From: Echinicola salinicaeni
GTDB taxonomy: Bacteria > Bacteroidota > Bacteroidia > Cytophagales > Cyclobacteriaceae
Assembly: GCF_014280965.1 (NCBI RefSeq)
Contig: NZ_JACODZ010000006.1
Location: 186,001-250,000 of the forward strand
DNA: 64,000 nt
Direction of reading: 5' to 3'
This document shows positions 54,255 through 63,008 of the stretch, one piece after another. Below the pieces are notes generated by a model that ran no database searches, was not told where the DNA came from, and worked only from the letters and a program-made list of their open reading frames with translations. The stretch's first letter is position 1, and each line of letters begins with the position of its first letter. The position numbers and the translations under genes were made by a program.

Positions 54255-54968
54255 TTAGAGGACTTTCTCTCCTATCATTCCTACCATGAAACCTAAACAG
54301 GCTCCAATACTTCCCCATCTATGGTTCTTCATGGAGCTTTCTGGTGCAATATCCTGAAATAGCAAATACAATATGCCACCACTGGAAAAAACCATTAATT
54401 GAGCAGTTATTTCCGGACTTCCACTCAAATAAAAATAACCCAGCAAAGCACCAATAATTCCTGCAAAACTCAGAAAGAACATGAGTATTAAAGTTTTTTT
54501 CACCGTAAAACCACTGATCACCACATCTCTAAATGAATTAAAAGCTTCTGGCAAATTTTGCAGTCCTATAAACACTGCTAACAAAGTCCCTGTCGCCTGA
54601 TCAGTGGCAAATAAAGCGCCCAAAGCAATGGATTCGGGAATAAAATCCATTAGCATCGCTAAAAGCTGAGCCATTTTTCCTCCACTATGAGCCAATTTTT
54701 TATCTATGATAAAAAACAGGACTGCTCCCAATGAAAATGAAATTAGCATCGGCCACAAACTTAACTCTTCCAATCCCTTCGGCACCAATACCAATGCCAA
54801 CGCAGAAAGTAGAATTCCTGCCCCAAAAGCCTGAGCAGTATGGGTAATCTCATACTTTATCCTTCTTTTAAGTATATGATGATCAAAATAATTGGCCAGT
54901 AAAGCACCAATAAATACCGTAATTCCAGAAAAACCAGCGTAAAGAATAATTTGAGTAAGGATGTCCAT
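54255..54968 (-). CDS. ZIP-family metal transporter
   Basis: The 237-residue protein has about eight hydrophobic helices and the ZIP metal motifs DFIPESIALG (central, about 112-121), GLQNLPEAFNSF and LFQDIAPESSM near the C-terminus. The histidine-rich loop of some ZIPs is short here. It would import Zn2+ or another divalent metal. It lies 52 bases upstream of the pentapeptide-repeat gene on the same strand and 41 bases downstream of a GNAT gene. No Zur or Fur box was seen upstream. Confidence 0.9.
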   Translation of the reverse strand: MDILTQIILYAGFSGITVFIGALLANYFDHHILKRRIKYEITHTAQAFGAGILLSALALVLVPKGLEELSLWPMLISFSLGAVLFFIIDKKLAHSGGKMAQLLAMLMDFIPESIALGALFATDQATGTLLAVFIGLQNLPEAFNSFRDVVISGFTVKKTLILMFFLSFAGIIGALLGYFYLSGSPEITAQLMVFSSGGILYLLFQDIAPESSMKNHRWGSIGACLGFMVGMIGEKVL

Positions 54969-55009
54969 ATACTTTCAAATCAAAAATTTGTGATTTATAA
55001 TGATATGCA

Positions 55010-55444
55010 TTAACCAATGCTATCTTGAGCCACTTGCTTTTCCATAATTACATAGTCTATTCCTCCTTTTTGGAAGGTTTTATCGGTTTTCGCTAAACCA
55101 AACTTTTCATAGAATGCTGTTTTCTCTACCCTGGCATTGCACCAAATTAATGCTATTTCATTTTCCTCTAATAACTTTATAACATGGGCCAATAAGTGTG
55201 AACCAAATCCCATTCCCTGATGACTCTTGTCAGTAGCAAACTTCCTGAACTGAGCCTTCCCTCCTTCTATAAAAACGGATATAATAGATATTAATTGGCT
55301 ATCCACTTCCAATCCAAAATGAAGGCCATTATGATCTTCATCGAGTTTAACATAGTCCATTGGCCTATCAGGCCACATGACCCTGTGCCGCAAATCCCAA
55401 GTTTGCTGAGGACCAATTCTTTTGATCTGATAATTCTGTTTCAA
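55010..55444 (-). CDS. GNAT-family N-acetyltransferase
   Basis: The 144-residue protein appears to start at a TTG (55444), since an in-frame stop lies just upstream and no nearer ATG precedes the conserved WDLRHRVMWPDRP segment. Core GNAT features are FGLEVDSQLISIISVF, FRKFATDKSHQGMGFGSHLLAHV with the CoA-binding QGMGFG, and NARVEKTAFYEKFGL. The substrate is unknown. It is 18 bases downstream of the D-aminoacylase-like gene on the same strand, so the two may share a transcript. Confidence 0.85.
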   Translation of the reverse strand: MKQNYQIKRIGPQQTWDLRHRVMWPDRPMDYVKLDEDHNGLHFGLEVDSQLISIISVFIEGGKAQFRKFATDKSHQGMGFGSHLLAHVIKLLEENEIALIWCNARVEKTAFYEKFGLAKTDKTFQKGGIDYVIMEKQVAQDSIG

Positions 55445-55462
55445 TACATCTTATAATTTAAA

Positions 55463-57142
55463 TTATTCCCAGCCTTTCCAACCTGGTCCCCTGACTACTC
55501 TCCCCGGATAGGCACCAGTATGCTCACCATCTTTCAAAACTTGTCTGCCATTCACAAAAACATGGACCATTCCTTCTGCATATTGGTGAGGTTGGTCAAA
55601 AGTAGCTTTATCCTGGATGGTTTGGGGATCAAAAATAACGACATCTGCAAAATACCCTGGTTTCAAACTCCCTCTTTTTTTAATCTTTAGATTGGAAGCT
55701 GGCAACTCGCTAAGCTTATGGATAGCTTCCTCCAAACTGATCACTTTTTCATCACGCACATATTTTCCCAATAATCTGGCAAAGTTACCATAAGCTCTAG
55801 GATGGGTGCTGGAAGTTAAAAACACACCTTCTGTAGCCATGGACTGGGCATCAGAGCCAAAACTCATCCAGGGTAATTTTATCTGGTTTTTGACATTTTC
55901 TTCAGACATCAAAAAGTAAACTGTGCCCACCCGGCTTCCATCCTCAATCACCAAATCCATTGCGGTTTCTTCTGGAAACTTTCCTCTAATTTCAGCCACT
56001 TCAGCCAGGGTCTTTCCTGTCAAATGCTTCAAGCTATCATTTTTAAATCCTACCAGTATCATCTTATCTGCGGAACCAGCTGCCTGCATCAGACTTTCCC
56101 AGTTTTCTGCAGGTGTCCTCATTTCTTCTAGCACTTTAGCACGAATATCGGGATCTTGCAAACGAGCAGACCAAGCTTCATAACCGCCTTCCTGGACCCA
56201 TGGGGGCATAGCAGCATCCAAACCTGTCGCCCCTGCTGTATAATTATACATATCCGTGGTAATATGAAGCCCAACCTTTCGGGCGGAATCAATTTTGTCC
56301 ACTACCAATTGAAATTTATCCCAGTTCTCTGCACCACTTTGTTTGAGATGGTAAACCTCTGCCCTAATTTCAGCCTCATCAGCAATTTGGATCAATTCAT
56401 CCAGACTTTCCAGTAACCTATTTCCTTCACTGCGCAAATGCGATATATACATACCATCGTAGGCAGCAGCTACCTTGCAAAGGGCAATCAGTTCCGTAGT
56501 GGTGGAATAAAAAGCTGGCGCATAAATCAAGGAGGAGCCTATCCCCATTGCTCCTTCTTCCATAGCTTCCCTCACCATCATTTTCATGCTATCCAGTTCT
56601 TCTTTACTTGGCTCGCGGTCTTCATAACCAACTGTATTTACACGTAAAGTGGTAGCCCCCACAAATGAAGCAATATTGGTAGAAACGCCTTTTGCTTCCA
56701 AAAACTCAAGGTATTCGCCTAATGTATTCCATGGTATGTCATATTTAATTTTACCCTGATCATCCTTCATTTCCTTCTTGGTAGCAGAAGTTAGAGGCCC
56801 CCAAGAACTCCCCTCTCCAAAAACTTCCAAGGTTACGCCTTGTTTAATATCGCTCATGGACCGGCCATCCTCTATCAAGGACTCTACCGCCCAACTTAGC
56901 ATATTGATGAAGCCAGGAGCAACTGTTAATCCTTTGGCATCTATTTCTGTGCGAGCCTTTTTTCCCTTAAGATCTCCTATCTCCGTAATGGTATCCGCAT
57001 TAATAGCTATATCGGCTGAAAAGGCCGCCTTTCCACTTCCATCAACAATTTGCCCATTTCGGATAATAACATCATGGTCAATAGGAGATGAACAAGCCAT
57101 TAAGCCAAAAAACAATAGTAATAAACTGAATCTAATTGGCAT
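55463..57142 (-). CDS. N-acyl-D-amino-acid deacylase-like lipoprotein with altered metal site
   Basis: From the ATG at 57142 the product is 559 residues with lipobox MAC (Cys17). The overall pattern fits D-aminoacylase-type amidohydrolases (IRNGQIVDGSGKAAFSADIAI, YISHLRSEG, VYHLKQSG, FGSDAQSM, YADVVIFDP). However, the canonical PGFID-x-H-x-H is replaced by PGFINMLSW (Leu82, Trp84), and the Cys of GNCG becomes GEGSS. Histidines in SHLRSEG and YHLKQSG and the Asp in GSDAQ are kept. This may be a subfamily with a single or different metal site. The substrate is probably an exported N-acyl-D-amino acid or peptide (inference). Confidence 0.85.
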   Translation of the reverse strand: MPIRFSLLLLFFGLMACSSPIDHDVIIRNGQIVDGSGKAAFSADIAINADTITEIGDLKGKKARTEIDAKGLTVAPGFINMLSWAVESLIEDGRSMSDIKQGVTLEVFGEGSSWGPLTSATKKEMKDDQGKIKYDIPWNTLGEYLEFLEAKGVSTNIASFVGATTLRVNTVGYEDREPSKEELDSMKMMVREAMEEGAMGIGSSLIYAPAFYSTTTELIALCKVAAAYDGMYISHLRSEGNRLLESLDELIQIADEAEIRAEVYHLKQSGAENWDKFQLVVDKIDSARKVGLHITTDMYNYTAGATGLDAAMPPWVQEGGYEAWSARLQDPDIRAKVLEEMRTPAENWESLMQAAGSADKMILVGFKNDSLKHLTGKTLAEVAEIRGKFPEETAMDLVIEDGSRVGTVYFLMSEENVKNQIKLPWMSFGSDAQSMATEGVFLTSSTHPRAYGNFARLLGKYVRDEKVISLEEAIHKLSELPASNLKIKKRGSLKPGYFADVVIFDPQTIQDKATFDQPHQYAEGMVHVFVNGRQVLKDGEHTGAYPGRVVRGPGWKGWE

Positions 57143-57240
57143 ACCAGTACACTTTATTGGTTTGACATACAGCAATATAAGCAATTATCACTATAGGAAT
57201 AATCGCTATTTCATTGAAATATAGCCAATTGGATAAAAGG

Positions 57241-57753
57241 CTATACTTTCATTTCTATTCGGCATTTAGTCAGCAGATCGTAGATGCTCGTTCTTCCCTG
57301 ACTTAATAAAATACTTATCCAATAGCCTAATGTAAGTAGCTGAGGAAAAATCAATAAAACCCAATGCCATAAAGCAGGCTCCTCTTCAATATTGGCAAAG
57401 AAAATCATCCAGTGAACACCTGCATGACCCAATTCCCAAGGTAACAATTTCAGCACATTTCTTAACCATACATTTCCGCCAACTACCCTAATCTTTAAGG
57501 CCCTTTTTCCCAAGGTACCATGATAGCTGCCGTTTTCACTACGATAAAAATAGATAAAAACAGGTATGGTCAAAGTTAAAAATCCAATTGCTTGGGCTAA
57601 TAATGGGTGAATACTAGCAGGGTTGATTTGAAGCACAAAATAAACTCCACTAAAAATAGCCAATAATATCAGGGCATAGACCATTATGCAACCATAGTCT
57701 ATCATTCCAGCCAAAAGTCTCCTGATAACCAATTTCTTCATGCTTGGATTCAT
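57241..57753 (-). CDS. RDD-family membrane protein
   Basis: The 170-residue protein carries the RDD signature in LVIRRLLAGMIDYG (about 8-21), then hydrophobic helices, the GTLGKRALKIRVV segment typical of the family, and further helices to the C-terminus. RDD proteins are small membrane proteins, some proposed as Na+/H+ or other transporters, mostly uncharacterised. It lies 32 bases downstream of the cysteine-motif membrane protein gene on the same strand and is probably co-transcribed with it. Confidence 0.85.
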   Translation of the reverse strand: MNPSMKKLVIRRLLAGMIDYGCIMVYALILLAIFSGVYFVLQINPASIHPLLAQAIGFLTLTIPVFIYFYRSENGSYHGTLGKRALKIRVVGGNVWLRNVLKLLPWELGHAGVHWMIFFANIEEEPALWHWVLLIFPQLLTLGYWISILLSQGRTSIYDLLTKCRIEMKV

Positions 57754-57785
57754 AAAAGTTCAACAAAAAGATACGGATATAATGC

Positions 57786-58448
57786 TTATGACATTTCTGA
57801 GATTTCTCTTTTGGTAAAACTCCTAAAGGCCATTTTATAACCTGCAAAGCCAGCAATAATATAAAAAACTAAATCCCAATAATTAGAACTATCTATAATT
57901 AATTGAATAATATAATTATAATCAAAAAGAATAAGGACTTCTAAATACTCAAGATCCTCAGCATTGGCAATAAGGCCCATTGACACTATAAAATTACAGA
58001 ATAGACAAGATACCAAAGCAATGATAGCAGCCAAAATCCCAAAAACCTGATCTATACCCTTTCCCAAATAACGAATGGAAATACCTATTAAGGCCCCAAG
58101 GGCAATCACCATAAAAGCCAATCTATGATCAGCCATCAAAGTTATGCTTGCCCAAATAATTGCACCAATTATCCCTATCAATAAACCACCGAAAACTGCC
58201 AAGGGAAAATTTTGCTCCAAGCGTAATCTTTCAAAATTATCGGCGTAAAGTATTTCCTTTAAATCCATCCACTCCCTTTCCTGTGCAGGATCTAACTGTA
58301 GGTCCACGCTTGAATCATATTTATAGTCAGGACATTCATGGATAAAGTCAGCCTTCTCAGAGGTCAAAGAACAAACCAATCCCTTTTCTCCATCCATCTT
58401 ACGGAGAGCACAGGATTGACAGTAAGCAAGTCGTTGCTCTTTGGTCAT
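57786..58448 (-). CDS. membrane protein with N-terminal cysteine motif
   Basis: The 220-residue protein has an N-terminal cytoplasmic part with Cys9-x-x-Cys12 (YCQSCALRK), Cys26 (LVCSLT) and Cys39 (HECPDY), which could bind zinc or a cluster. Four hydrophobic helices follow (about 80-102, 105-125, 128-155 and 185-208). Unknown family members of this layout occur in Bacteroidota. It is upstream of the RDD gene on the same strand. A metal-sensing or stress-linked role can only be guessed. Confidence 0.6.
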   Translation of the reverse strand: MTKEQRLAYCQSCALRKMDGEKGLVCSLTSEKADFIHECPDYKYDSSVDLQLDPAQEREWMDLKEILYADNFERLRLEQNFPLAVFGGLLIGIIGAIIWASITLMADHRLAFMVIALGALIGISIRYLGKGIDQVFGILAAIIALVSCLFCNFIVSMGLIANAEDLEYLEVLILFDYNYIIQLIIDSSNYWDLVFYIIAGFAGYKMAFRSFTKREISEMS

Positions 58449-58534
58449 GGTTCAAATCACAGTATAAACTACAACAAAATACTTAAAACTTTATTAAAAG
58501 TACATAAAACTATATATAATCGAAAAATTTAAAC

Positions 58535-58951
58535 TTATTTATGTTTATCGAACACTTGATTACAATCCAAACACCTATTATAGCGCTTCACATATAAAGG
58601 CAACACAAAAAATATAGCAGACAGTATTATAGCCAAAATTCCCTTTCCATCTCTAAACGAACTCGTCTCTGTACGTATATGAAAGGACTCACAATGAGGA
58701 CACTTTACTATTTTACCCTTATTATCATAAACCGGTGCTTGATTGAACTTATTTAACAGGCCGATCGCCTTCTCCATACTTTTTTCCGGTACCATTAATT
58801 TGATTCCCCCTACTGAAAGGCTTATCAGAGGATTCAGTGTAACCATATTTTCATCCATCAAAAATGTTTGAATCCCTTCACTTTCCAACTTGGTCTTTAG
58901 AAGGTGTGCTTCTACTGAATTATCAAAAGTCTTTAAGGTTATTAGGCTCAT
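58535..58951 (-). CDS. DUF2007-type protein with zinc-ribbon and membrane segment
   Basis: The 138-residue protein begins with a DUF2007-like (putative signal-transducing) domain (about 1-70, LKTFDNSVEAHLLKTKLESEGIQTFLMDE), a small ferredoxin-like fold. A CPHCESFHI pair and a C-terminal CLDCNQVF pair could form a split zinc ribbon around a hydrophobic stretch (about 105-122). It is a cytoplasmic protein with a possible membrane anchor. The function is unknown. It follows the DUF3566-like gene on the same strand with 114 bases between. Confidence 0.75.
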   Translation of the reverse strand: MSLITLKTFDNSVEAHLLKTKLESEGIQTFLMDENMVTLNPLISLSVGGIKLMVPEKSMEKAIGLLNKFNQAPVYDNKGKIVKCPHCESFHIRTETSSFRDGKGILAIILSAIFFVLPLYVKRYNRCLDCNQVFDKHK

Positions 58952-59065
58952 ATATTTTTAATTTATTTCACAAAAAATCATTTGCACCTACACATTACCT
59001 ATAAATTTAGGATCGTGAAGTCACGGCTTAAGCAGTTCACCACTTTGTAGCTATGATTACGCTGA

Positions 59066-59386
59066 TCACGCTTCGTAATTTTGGCTATAGGGATCAGGCC
59101 TTGGACTGTCCTCTAACTCTACTTCTATTCCTCCTATTTTATCGGATATAAGATTATAAACCACACATCCTATAGCTACAGTTATAAATCCTATTAAGCC
59201 ATAGACAAAAGGCATAAAAATAAATACAATCCCCCTCACTCCTCCACCAAACATAGGGAATTCCATTTTGGAAAATAACATGGTGATTACTCCTGCTGGA
59301 ATAAAGAAAATAGCTGATATCAAAGTATAGATTACTGCTGCTACTTTGGCGGTCTGAAAGACTCCAAATTTTTTAATTCTTTTCAT
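59066..59386 (-). CDS. DUF3566-like small membrane protein
   Basis: The 106-residue protein has two long hydrophobic helices (about 15-40 and 52-82) connected by a Gly-rich loop, and an acidic C-terminus. The pattern VAAVIYTLISAIFFIPAGVI, GGGVRGIVFIFMPFVYGLIGFI and IGCVVYNLISDKIGGIEVEL resembles DUF3566 transmembrane proteins. The role is unknown. No signal peptide or catalytic motif. It is transcribed on the minus strand among other small membrane proteins. Confidence 0.7.
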   Translation of the reverse strand: MKRIKKFGVFQTAKVAAVIYTLISAIFFIPAGVITMLFSKMEFPMFGGGVRGIVFIFMPFVYGLIGFITVAIGCVVYNLISDKIGGIEVELEDSPRPDPYSQNYEA

Positions 59387-59521
59387 TAAGTAGATGGATT
59401 TTACTGAAAGATTAATTTAAAAAACAAGATTCAAAAAATACTTACTCCTTCAATATACAATTAAGAACTTATTTTATGAATAAACCATTGGATTTTCTCT
59501 ATCCTCAGTATTCCATATTCA

Positions 59522-60274
59522 TCATATTCCCTTCACCTTTTCCAGCAAATTTTTAACCTGTAAATCCCCAAAACCATATATACTTTCTCGCTTACAAAAC
59601 TCCCTAAATACCGGCAAAAATTCATCAGTTTGAAGCGCTTGAATGATCTTCATTACACTTTCTTCAGGCCTTCCCAAATCACCCATAGAGGGCCTCCTGG
59701 CTAATTCTGCGACTACAACTTCATTCAAGTAATTAAAGTATTTAGGTAGTTCATTTACTAATTCATACATTTCATTGTCTTTTTTCAACAAATAAGCTTC
59801 CCAAAGCTTACTTAAGGACAAAAATTCCTCAGGAGATAAACTTCTCTCCTTCTCAAACACCTCTATCAATCCCTGTGTATCCAATCCACCAAAACCATAT
59901 TCCATACTGGTAAATGGTCTAACCAAAATCACTTCTCCATGATGACTTTTCCTCCTCAACTGATACAAAACATACCAGCAATTAACCTGACAAAATAAGT
60001 CATCCTCAAACCATAAATACACACTTGCATCATTGGGGATTGTCTTTATTTTCTCCAGCTCCGGAACGGTCATTTCAAAATAGGTTTTCTCATCAAAATC
60101 TCCATAGGCTGAGCTAATAAATCTAGCCCGGTTACGATAAAATTCCTGATCAGTATCACCCCTTAAATCACCATCTACTAAACATTCCCTAAAAACGATA
60201 GTTTCCCCAGACAAATCTAATGGAAATCGATCCTTTAAAGCATCTCCATTTAGTATGTGGAAAACCTCTCTCAT
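59522..60274 (-). CDS. DUF1835-domain protein
   Basis: The 250-residue cytoplasmic protein has the DUF1835 pattern at its N-terminus: HILNGDALKDRF (about 6-17), ECLVDGDLRGD, and VYLWFEDDLFCQVNCWYVLYQL in the middle, which resembles the (p)ppGpp- or nucleotide-like binding fold proposed for the family. The C-terminal half is helical and unassigned. It starts two bases before the acetyltransferase stop and is probably translationally coupled with it. The function is unknown. Confidence 0.75.
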   Translation of the reverse strand: MREVFHILNGDALKDRFPLDLSGETIVFRECLVDGDLRGDTDQEFYRNRARFISSAYGDFDEKTYFEMTVPELEKIKTIPNDASVYLWFEDDLFCQVNCWYVLYQLRRKSHHGEVILVRPFTSMEYGFGGLDTQGLIEVFEKERSLSPEEFLSLSKLWEAYLLKKDNEMYELVNELPKYFNYLNEVVVAELARRPSMGDLGRPEESVMKIIQALQTDEFLPVFREFCKRESIYGFGDLQVKNLLEKVKGI

Positions 60275-60276
60275 AT

Positions 60277-60864
60277 CTATTCAATACTTTTAATTACTCT
60301 ACATGGATTGCCATATGCCAAGACATTATCTGGAATATCCTTGGTCACTACAGCACCAGCACCGATGGTTACATTATCTCCAATGTTTACCCCTGGCATA
60401 ATACAAACATTTCCACCAATCCAAACATTATCGCCAATAGTCACTGGTTTGGAAGAGGTCCTGTATATTGGTTCATCTGAAGCCTGCTCTCCAGGTCTTC
60501 GGATTCTTTCGGAAGCCTTTATGGGATGAGAAGCTGTATAAATTTGAACTCCAGGGGCAATCAATCCATTCTTACCTATCCGAATTATATTATCATCTAA
60601 GAATGTACAGTTCATATTGACAAAGGTGTTCTCACCAATGTGAATATGCTCACCATAATCACAGAAAAAAGGCGCTTCTATCCATACCTTCTCTCCCTTT
60701 TCACCTAGCAGTGCATTCAAAATAGCCTCTCTCTTTACCATATCTTCAGAGTCCAACAGGTTATAATCTTTAATCAACCTTCTCGCTTTGTGGTATTGTT
60801 CTATTAATTGGGGATCCAAGGTATTGTAGATCTGCCCACCAAGCATTTTTTCTTTTTCTGTCAT
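60277..60864 (-). CDS. sugar O-acetyltransferase (Maa/LacA family)
   Basis: The 195-residue protein has an N-terminal helical cap (KMLGGQIYNTLDPQLIEQY) and a left-handed beta-helix of hexapeptide repeats (about 75-185). It shows the active-site histidine segment IYTASHPI and the DNVWIGGNVCIMPGVNIGDNVTIGAGAVVTKDIPDNVLAYGNPCRVIK end typical of maltose or galactoside acetyltransferases. It transfers acetyl from acetyl-CoA to a sugar hydroxyl. It starts four bases from the end of the sulfatase gene, so the unit is sulfatase, acetyltransferase, DUF1835. Confidence 0.9.
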   Translation of the reverse strand: MTEKEKMLGGQIYNTLDPQLIEQYHKARRLIKDYNLLDSEDMVKREAILNALLGEKGEKVWIEAPFFCDYGEHIHIGENTFVNMNCTFLDDNIIRIGKNGLIAPGVQIYTASHPIKASERIRRPGEQASDEPIYRTSSKPVTIGDNVWIGGNVCIMPGVNIGDNVTIGAGAVVTKDIPDNVLAYGNPCRVIKSIE

Positions 60865-60868
60865 ATTA

Positions 60869-62629
60869 TTAATACTCCAGTTTTTCTATTTCCACCCAAA
60901 AAGGCATGATGTTTTTTCCTCCCTTTGCGTAGAATGGGATCAAATCACCCTCCATTTTATCCAAGTTTACATTATCCATTACAATCATATCAGTCTCCTC
61001 CGAATTCTTGGATTGAAATACTTGAGCTCCTGCTTCCAGCACCATCCTTCCACCAGCAGGAATAGGTTTAATAAATTTATATCGTATGCTATATCTTCCT
61101 TTTTCCACTTTCACCCTCCATTTGCCATAAACCTCCTCTTGATTCCATATTCCACGTTCTCCTCCAGCATCATTCCTGTTAAGCACCACTGGGTTTTCTT
61201 GCTTACTTCCTACAGAGATAAAAGGTTGGTTTTGGATATGCTCCGATTGAATCAATTCCTTATAAATGGCCTCCAGTTGCTTTTTCATATTTTGGGCCAC
61301 CGCAGGGTATTCCTCATTAATATTATGACGCTCATAGGGATCTACTCCCATATCGAAAAGCTCAAAATCTTTCCAATCGGAATTAAAATCTGTATGGGCC
61401 ACCAATCTATAATCGCCTTGTTGTAAAGCCATATTTTGGAACAATTCAGGATACCTTCTGGTCCAATAAAAAAACAGGGGCCTATCCTCCCAAGCCACCT
61501 TTTCTCCCTGCATCAGCGGCAATAAACTTTTTCCGTCAATTACACGATCTGTTGGCAAGTCTGCCTGACATAAGTCTGCTAAAGTAGGCAACACATCCAT
61601 ATGCACAGCGCTTGTTTCAATGTCCATATCCCCATCGAAAGCTGCTGGATATTTCAGATAAAAAGGCACCCTAACACCCCCTCTATAAACATCACCCTTT
61701 TTTCCACGCATGCCAGCCAAATAGCGCATTTGCTGTGGGCCATTATCTGTCATAAAGACCAAAATAGTATTTTCCTCTATGCCCAAATCCTTCAATTTTC
61801 TGAATAAGCGCCCCAAATTATCATCGATATTGTTCACCATTGCATAAACCTTACGGGCATCCTCCTTATCCTTCTCACTCATATCCCTGTATGGCTTTTT
61901 TTCTTCATCAAATCCAACTGAGGGGTCAATATCCTTATACTTTTCGAAATACTCATCAGGTACCTGCAAGGGTGTGTGTGGAGCATTGAAGGCCAAATAG
62001 CAGAAAAAAGGCTGATGGGAATTATCTTCAATAAACTTTATGGCCTCCCCAGCAAAAATATCCGAACAATACCCCTCGTAGGCTTCCTGCTGACCATTAT
62101 GCCAAAGAACCGGATCAAAATAACTGCTGTCTCCTTTAAAGTAAGTGGTAAAATCCCCTACCTGTCCCATTCCTCCAGACAAATGGATCAAAGATTCATC
62201 AAAGCCCTGATCATTTGGTCGCGATGGATGGTTGTCACCTAAATGCCACTTTCCAAAAGCCCCTGTTTGGTAGCCAGCATCTTTGAGCATTTCTGCCAAA
62301 GTGATTTCCTCCGAGGCCATAATGGCTCCTCCATTATAAGTATCCCTAATTCCTGTACGAAGTGAATATCGTCCTGTCATCAAACTGGACCTTGTTGGCG
62401 CACAAACCGGAGAAACATAAAATTGGTTAAAGCGAATGCTCTCCCTTGCCAACTGATCAATATTTGGGGTCTTCACATAAGGGTTGCCTGTAATACCAAG
62501 GTCACCATATCCTTGATCATCCGTGATGATTAATATTACATTTGGTTTTTCCGGGGACTGTGAAAAAAGTTTATTCGGAAATAATAAAAGTACTATACCA
62601 AAGAGCAGATAGCCAAGATAGTTTCTCAT
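60869..62629 (-). CDS. secreted arylsulfatase-type sulfatase, formylglycine-dependent
   Basis: The 586-residue protein has a signal peptide (about 1-23) and the full type I sulfatase pattern: IITDDQGYGDLG metal ligands, the formylglycine site C-x-P-x-R as CAPTR with Cys76, KWHLGD, FMTDNGPQ and GGVRVPFYLKYP. The C-terminal subdomain is present and the length is normal. It would remove sulfate from a sulfated polysaccharide or aryl ester outside the cytoplasm. The operon with an O-acetyltransferase and DUF1835 gives no clear substrate. A sulfatase of the same class lies near the left end of the window. Confidence 0.94.
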   Translation of the reverse strand: MRNYLGYLLFGIVLLLFPNKLFSQSPEKPNVILIITDDQGYGDLGITGNPYVKTPNIDQLARESIRFNQFYVSPVCAPTRSSLMTGRYSLRTGIRDTYNGGAIMASEEITLAEMLKDAGYQTGAFGKWHLGDNHPSRPNDQGFDESLIHLSGGMGQVGDFTTYFKGDSSYFDPVLWHNGQQEAYEGYCSDIFAGEAIKFIEDNSHQPFFCYLAFNAPHTPLQVPDEYFEKYKDIDPSVGFDEEKKPYRDMSEKDKEDARKVYAMVNNIDDNLGRLFRKLKDLGIEENTILVFMTDNGPQQMRYLAGMRGKKGDVYRGGVRVPFYLKYPAAFDGDMDIETSAVHMDVLPTLADLCQADLPTDRVIDGKSLLPLMQGEKVAWEDRPLFFYWTRRYPELFQNMALQQGDYRLVAHTDFNSDWKDFELFDMGVDPYERHNINEEYPAVAQNMKKQLEAIYKELIQSEHIQNQPFISVGSKQENPVVLNRNDAGGERGIWNQEEVYGKWRVKVEKGRYSIRYKFIKPIPAGGRMVLEAGAQVFQSKNSEETDMIVMDNVNLDKMEGDLIPFYAKGGKNIMPFWVEIEKLEY

Positions 62630-62702
62630 AAGGTTATTTTGGTCAAATTAATGTTTGACAACCAATTTAAAGAAAATCAGCTAAAGCCCTATGATAAAGC
62701 TA

Positions 62703-62942
62703 TTATAAACGATTGGCATGCTTGTTTCGGAGTATTGAAACCATCCAAGTCAAAAAAACCATAGCTCCAAAAAGAAAACTTAATGCATAGAAAAGTACAT
62801 TATAGCTAATCAGATAATTGGTATGATCAATCAAAATGCTCAGTTGTTTTTCCTTAAAGCTCGGAACAAATGATAATATCCCGCAAAGCAAAAATAAGAT
62901 GGCAAAATATACTTGGGGTTTATTCCAATTTTTCATTTCCAT
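62703..62942 (-). CDS. small membrane protein, unknown function
   Basis: The 79-residue protein (from ATG at 62942; 62936 is also possible) has two hydrophobic helices (about 12-28 and 50-68) with a short polar loop. The C-terminus is basic. No family is recognised. It lies between the metallophosphoesterase gene and the sulfatase gene on the same strand, and could be a co-transcribed accessory protein, but nothing supports this directly. Confidence 0.55.
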   Translation of the reverse strand: MEMKNWNKPQVYFAILFLLCGILSFVPSFKEKQLSILIDHTNYLISYNVLFYALSFLFGAMVFLTWMVSILRNKHANRL

Positions 62943-63008
62943 TTTATTGATCTATTTTTTGTTATTTGCTTTAGAACCCCAAATATTGAAATTTAGTTTA
63001 GCCCATGT

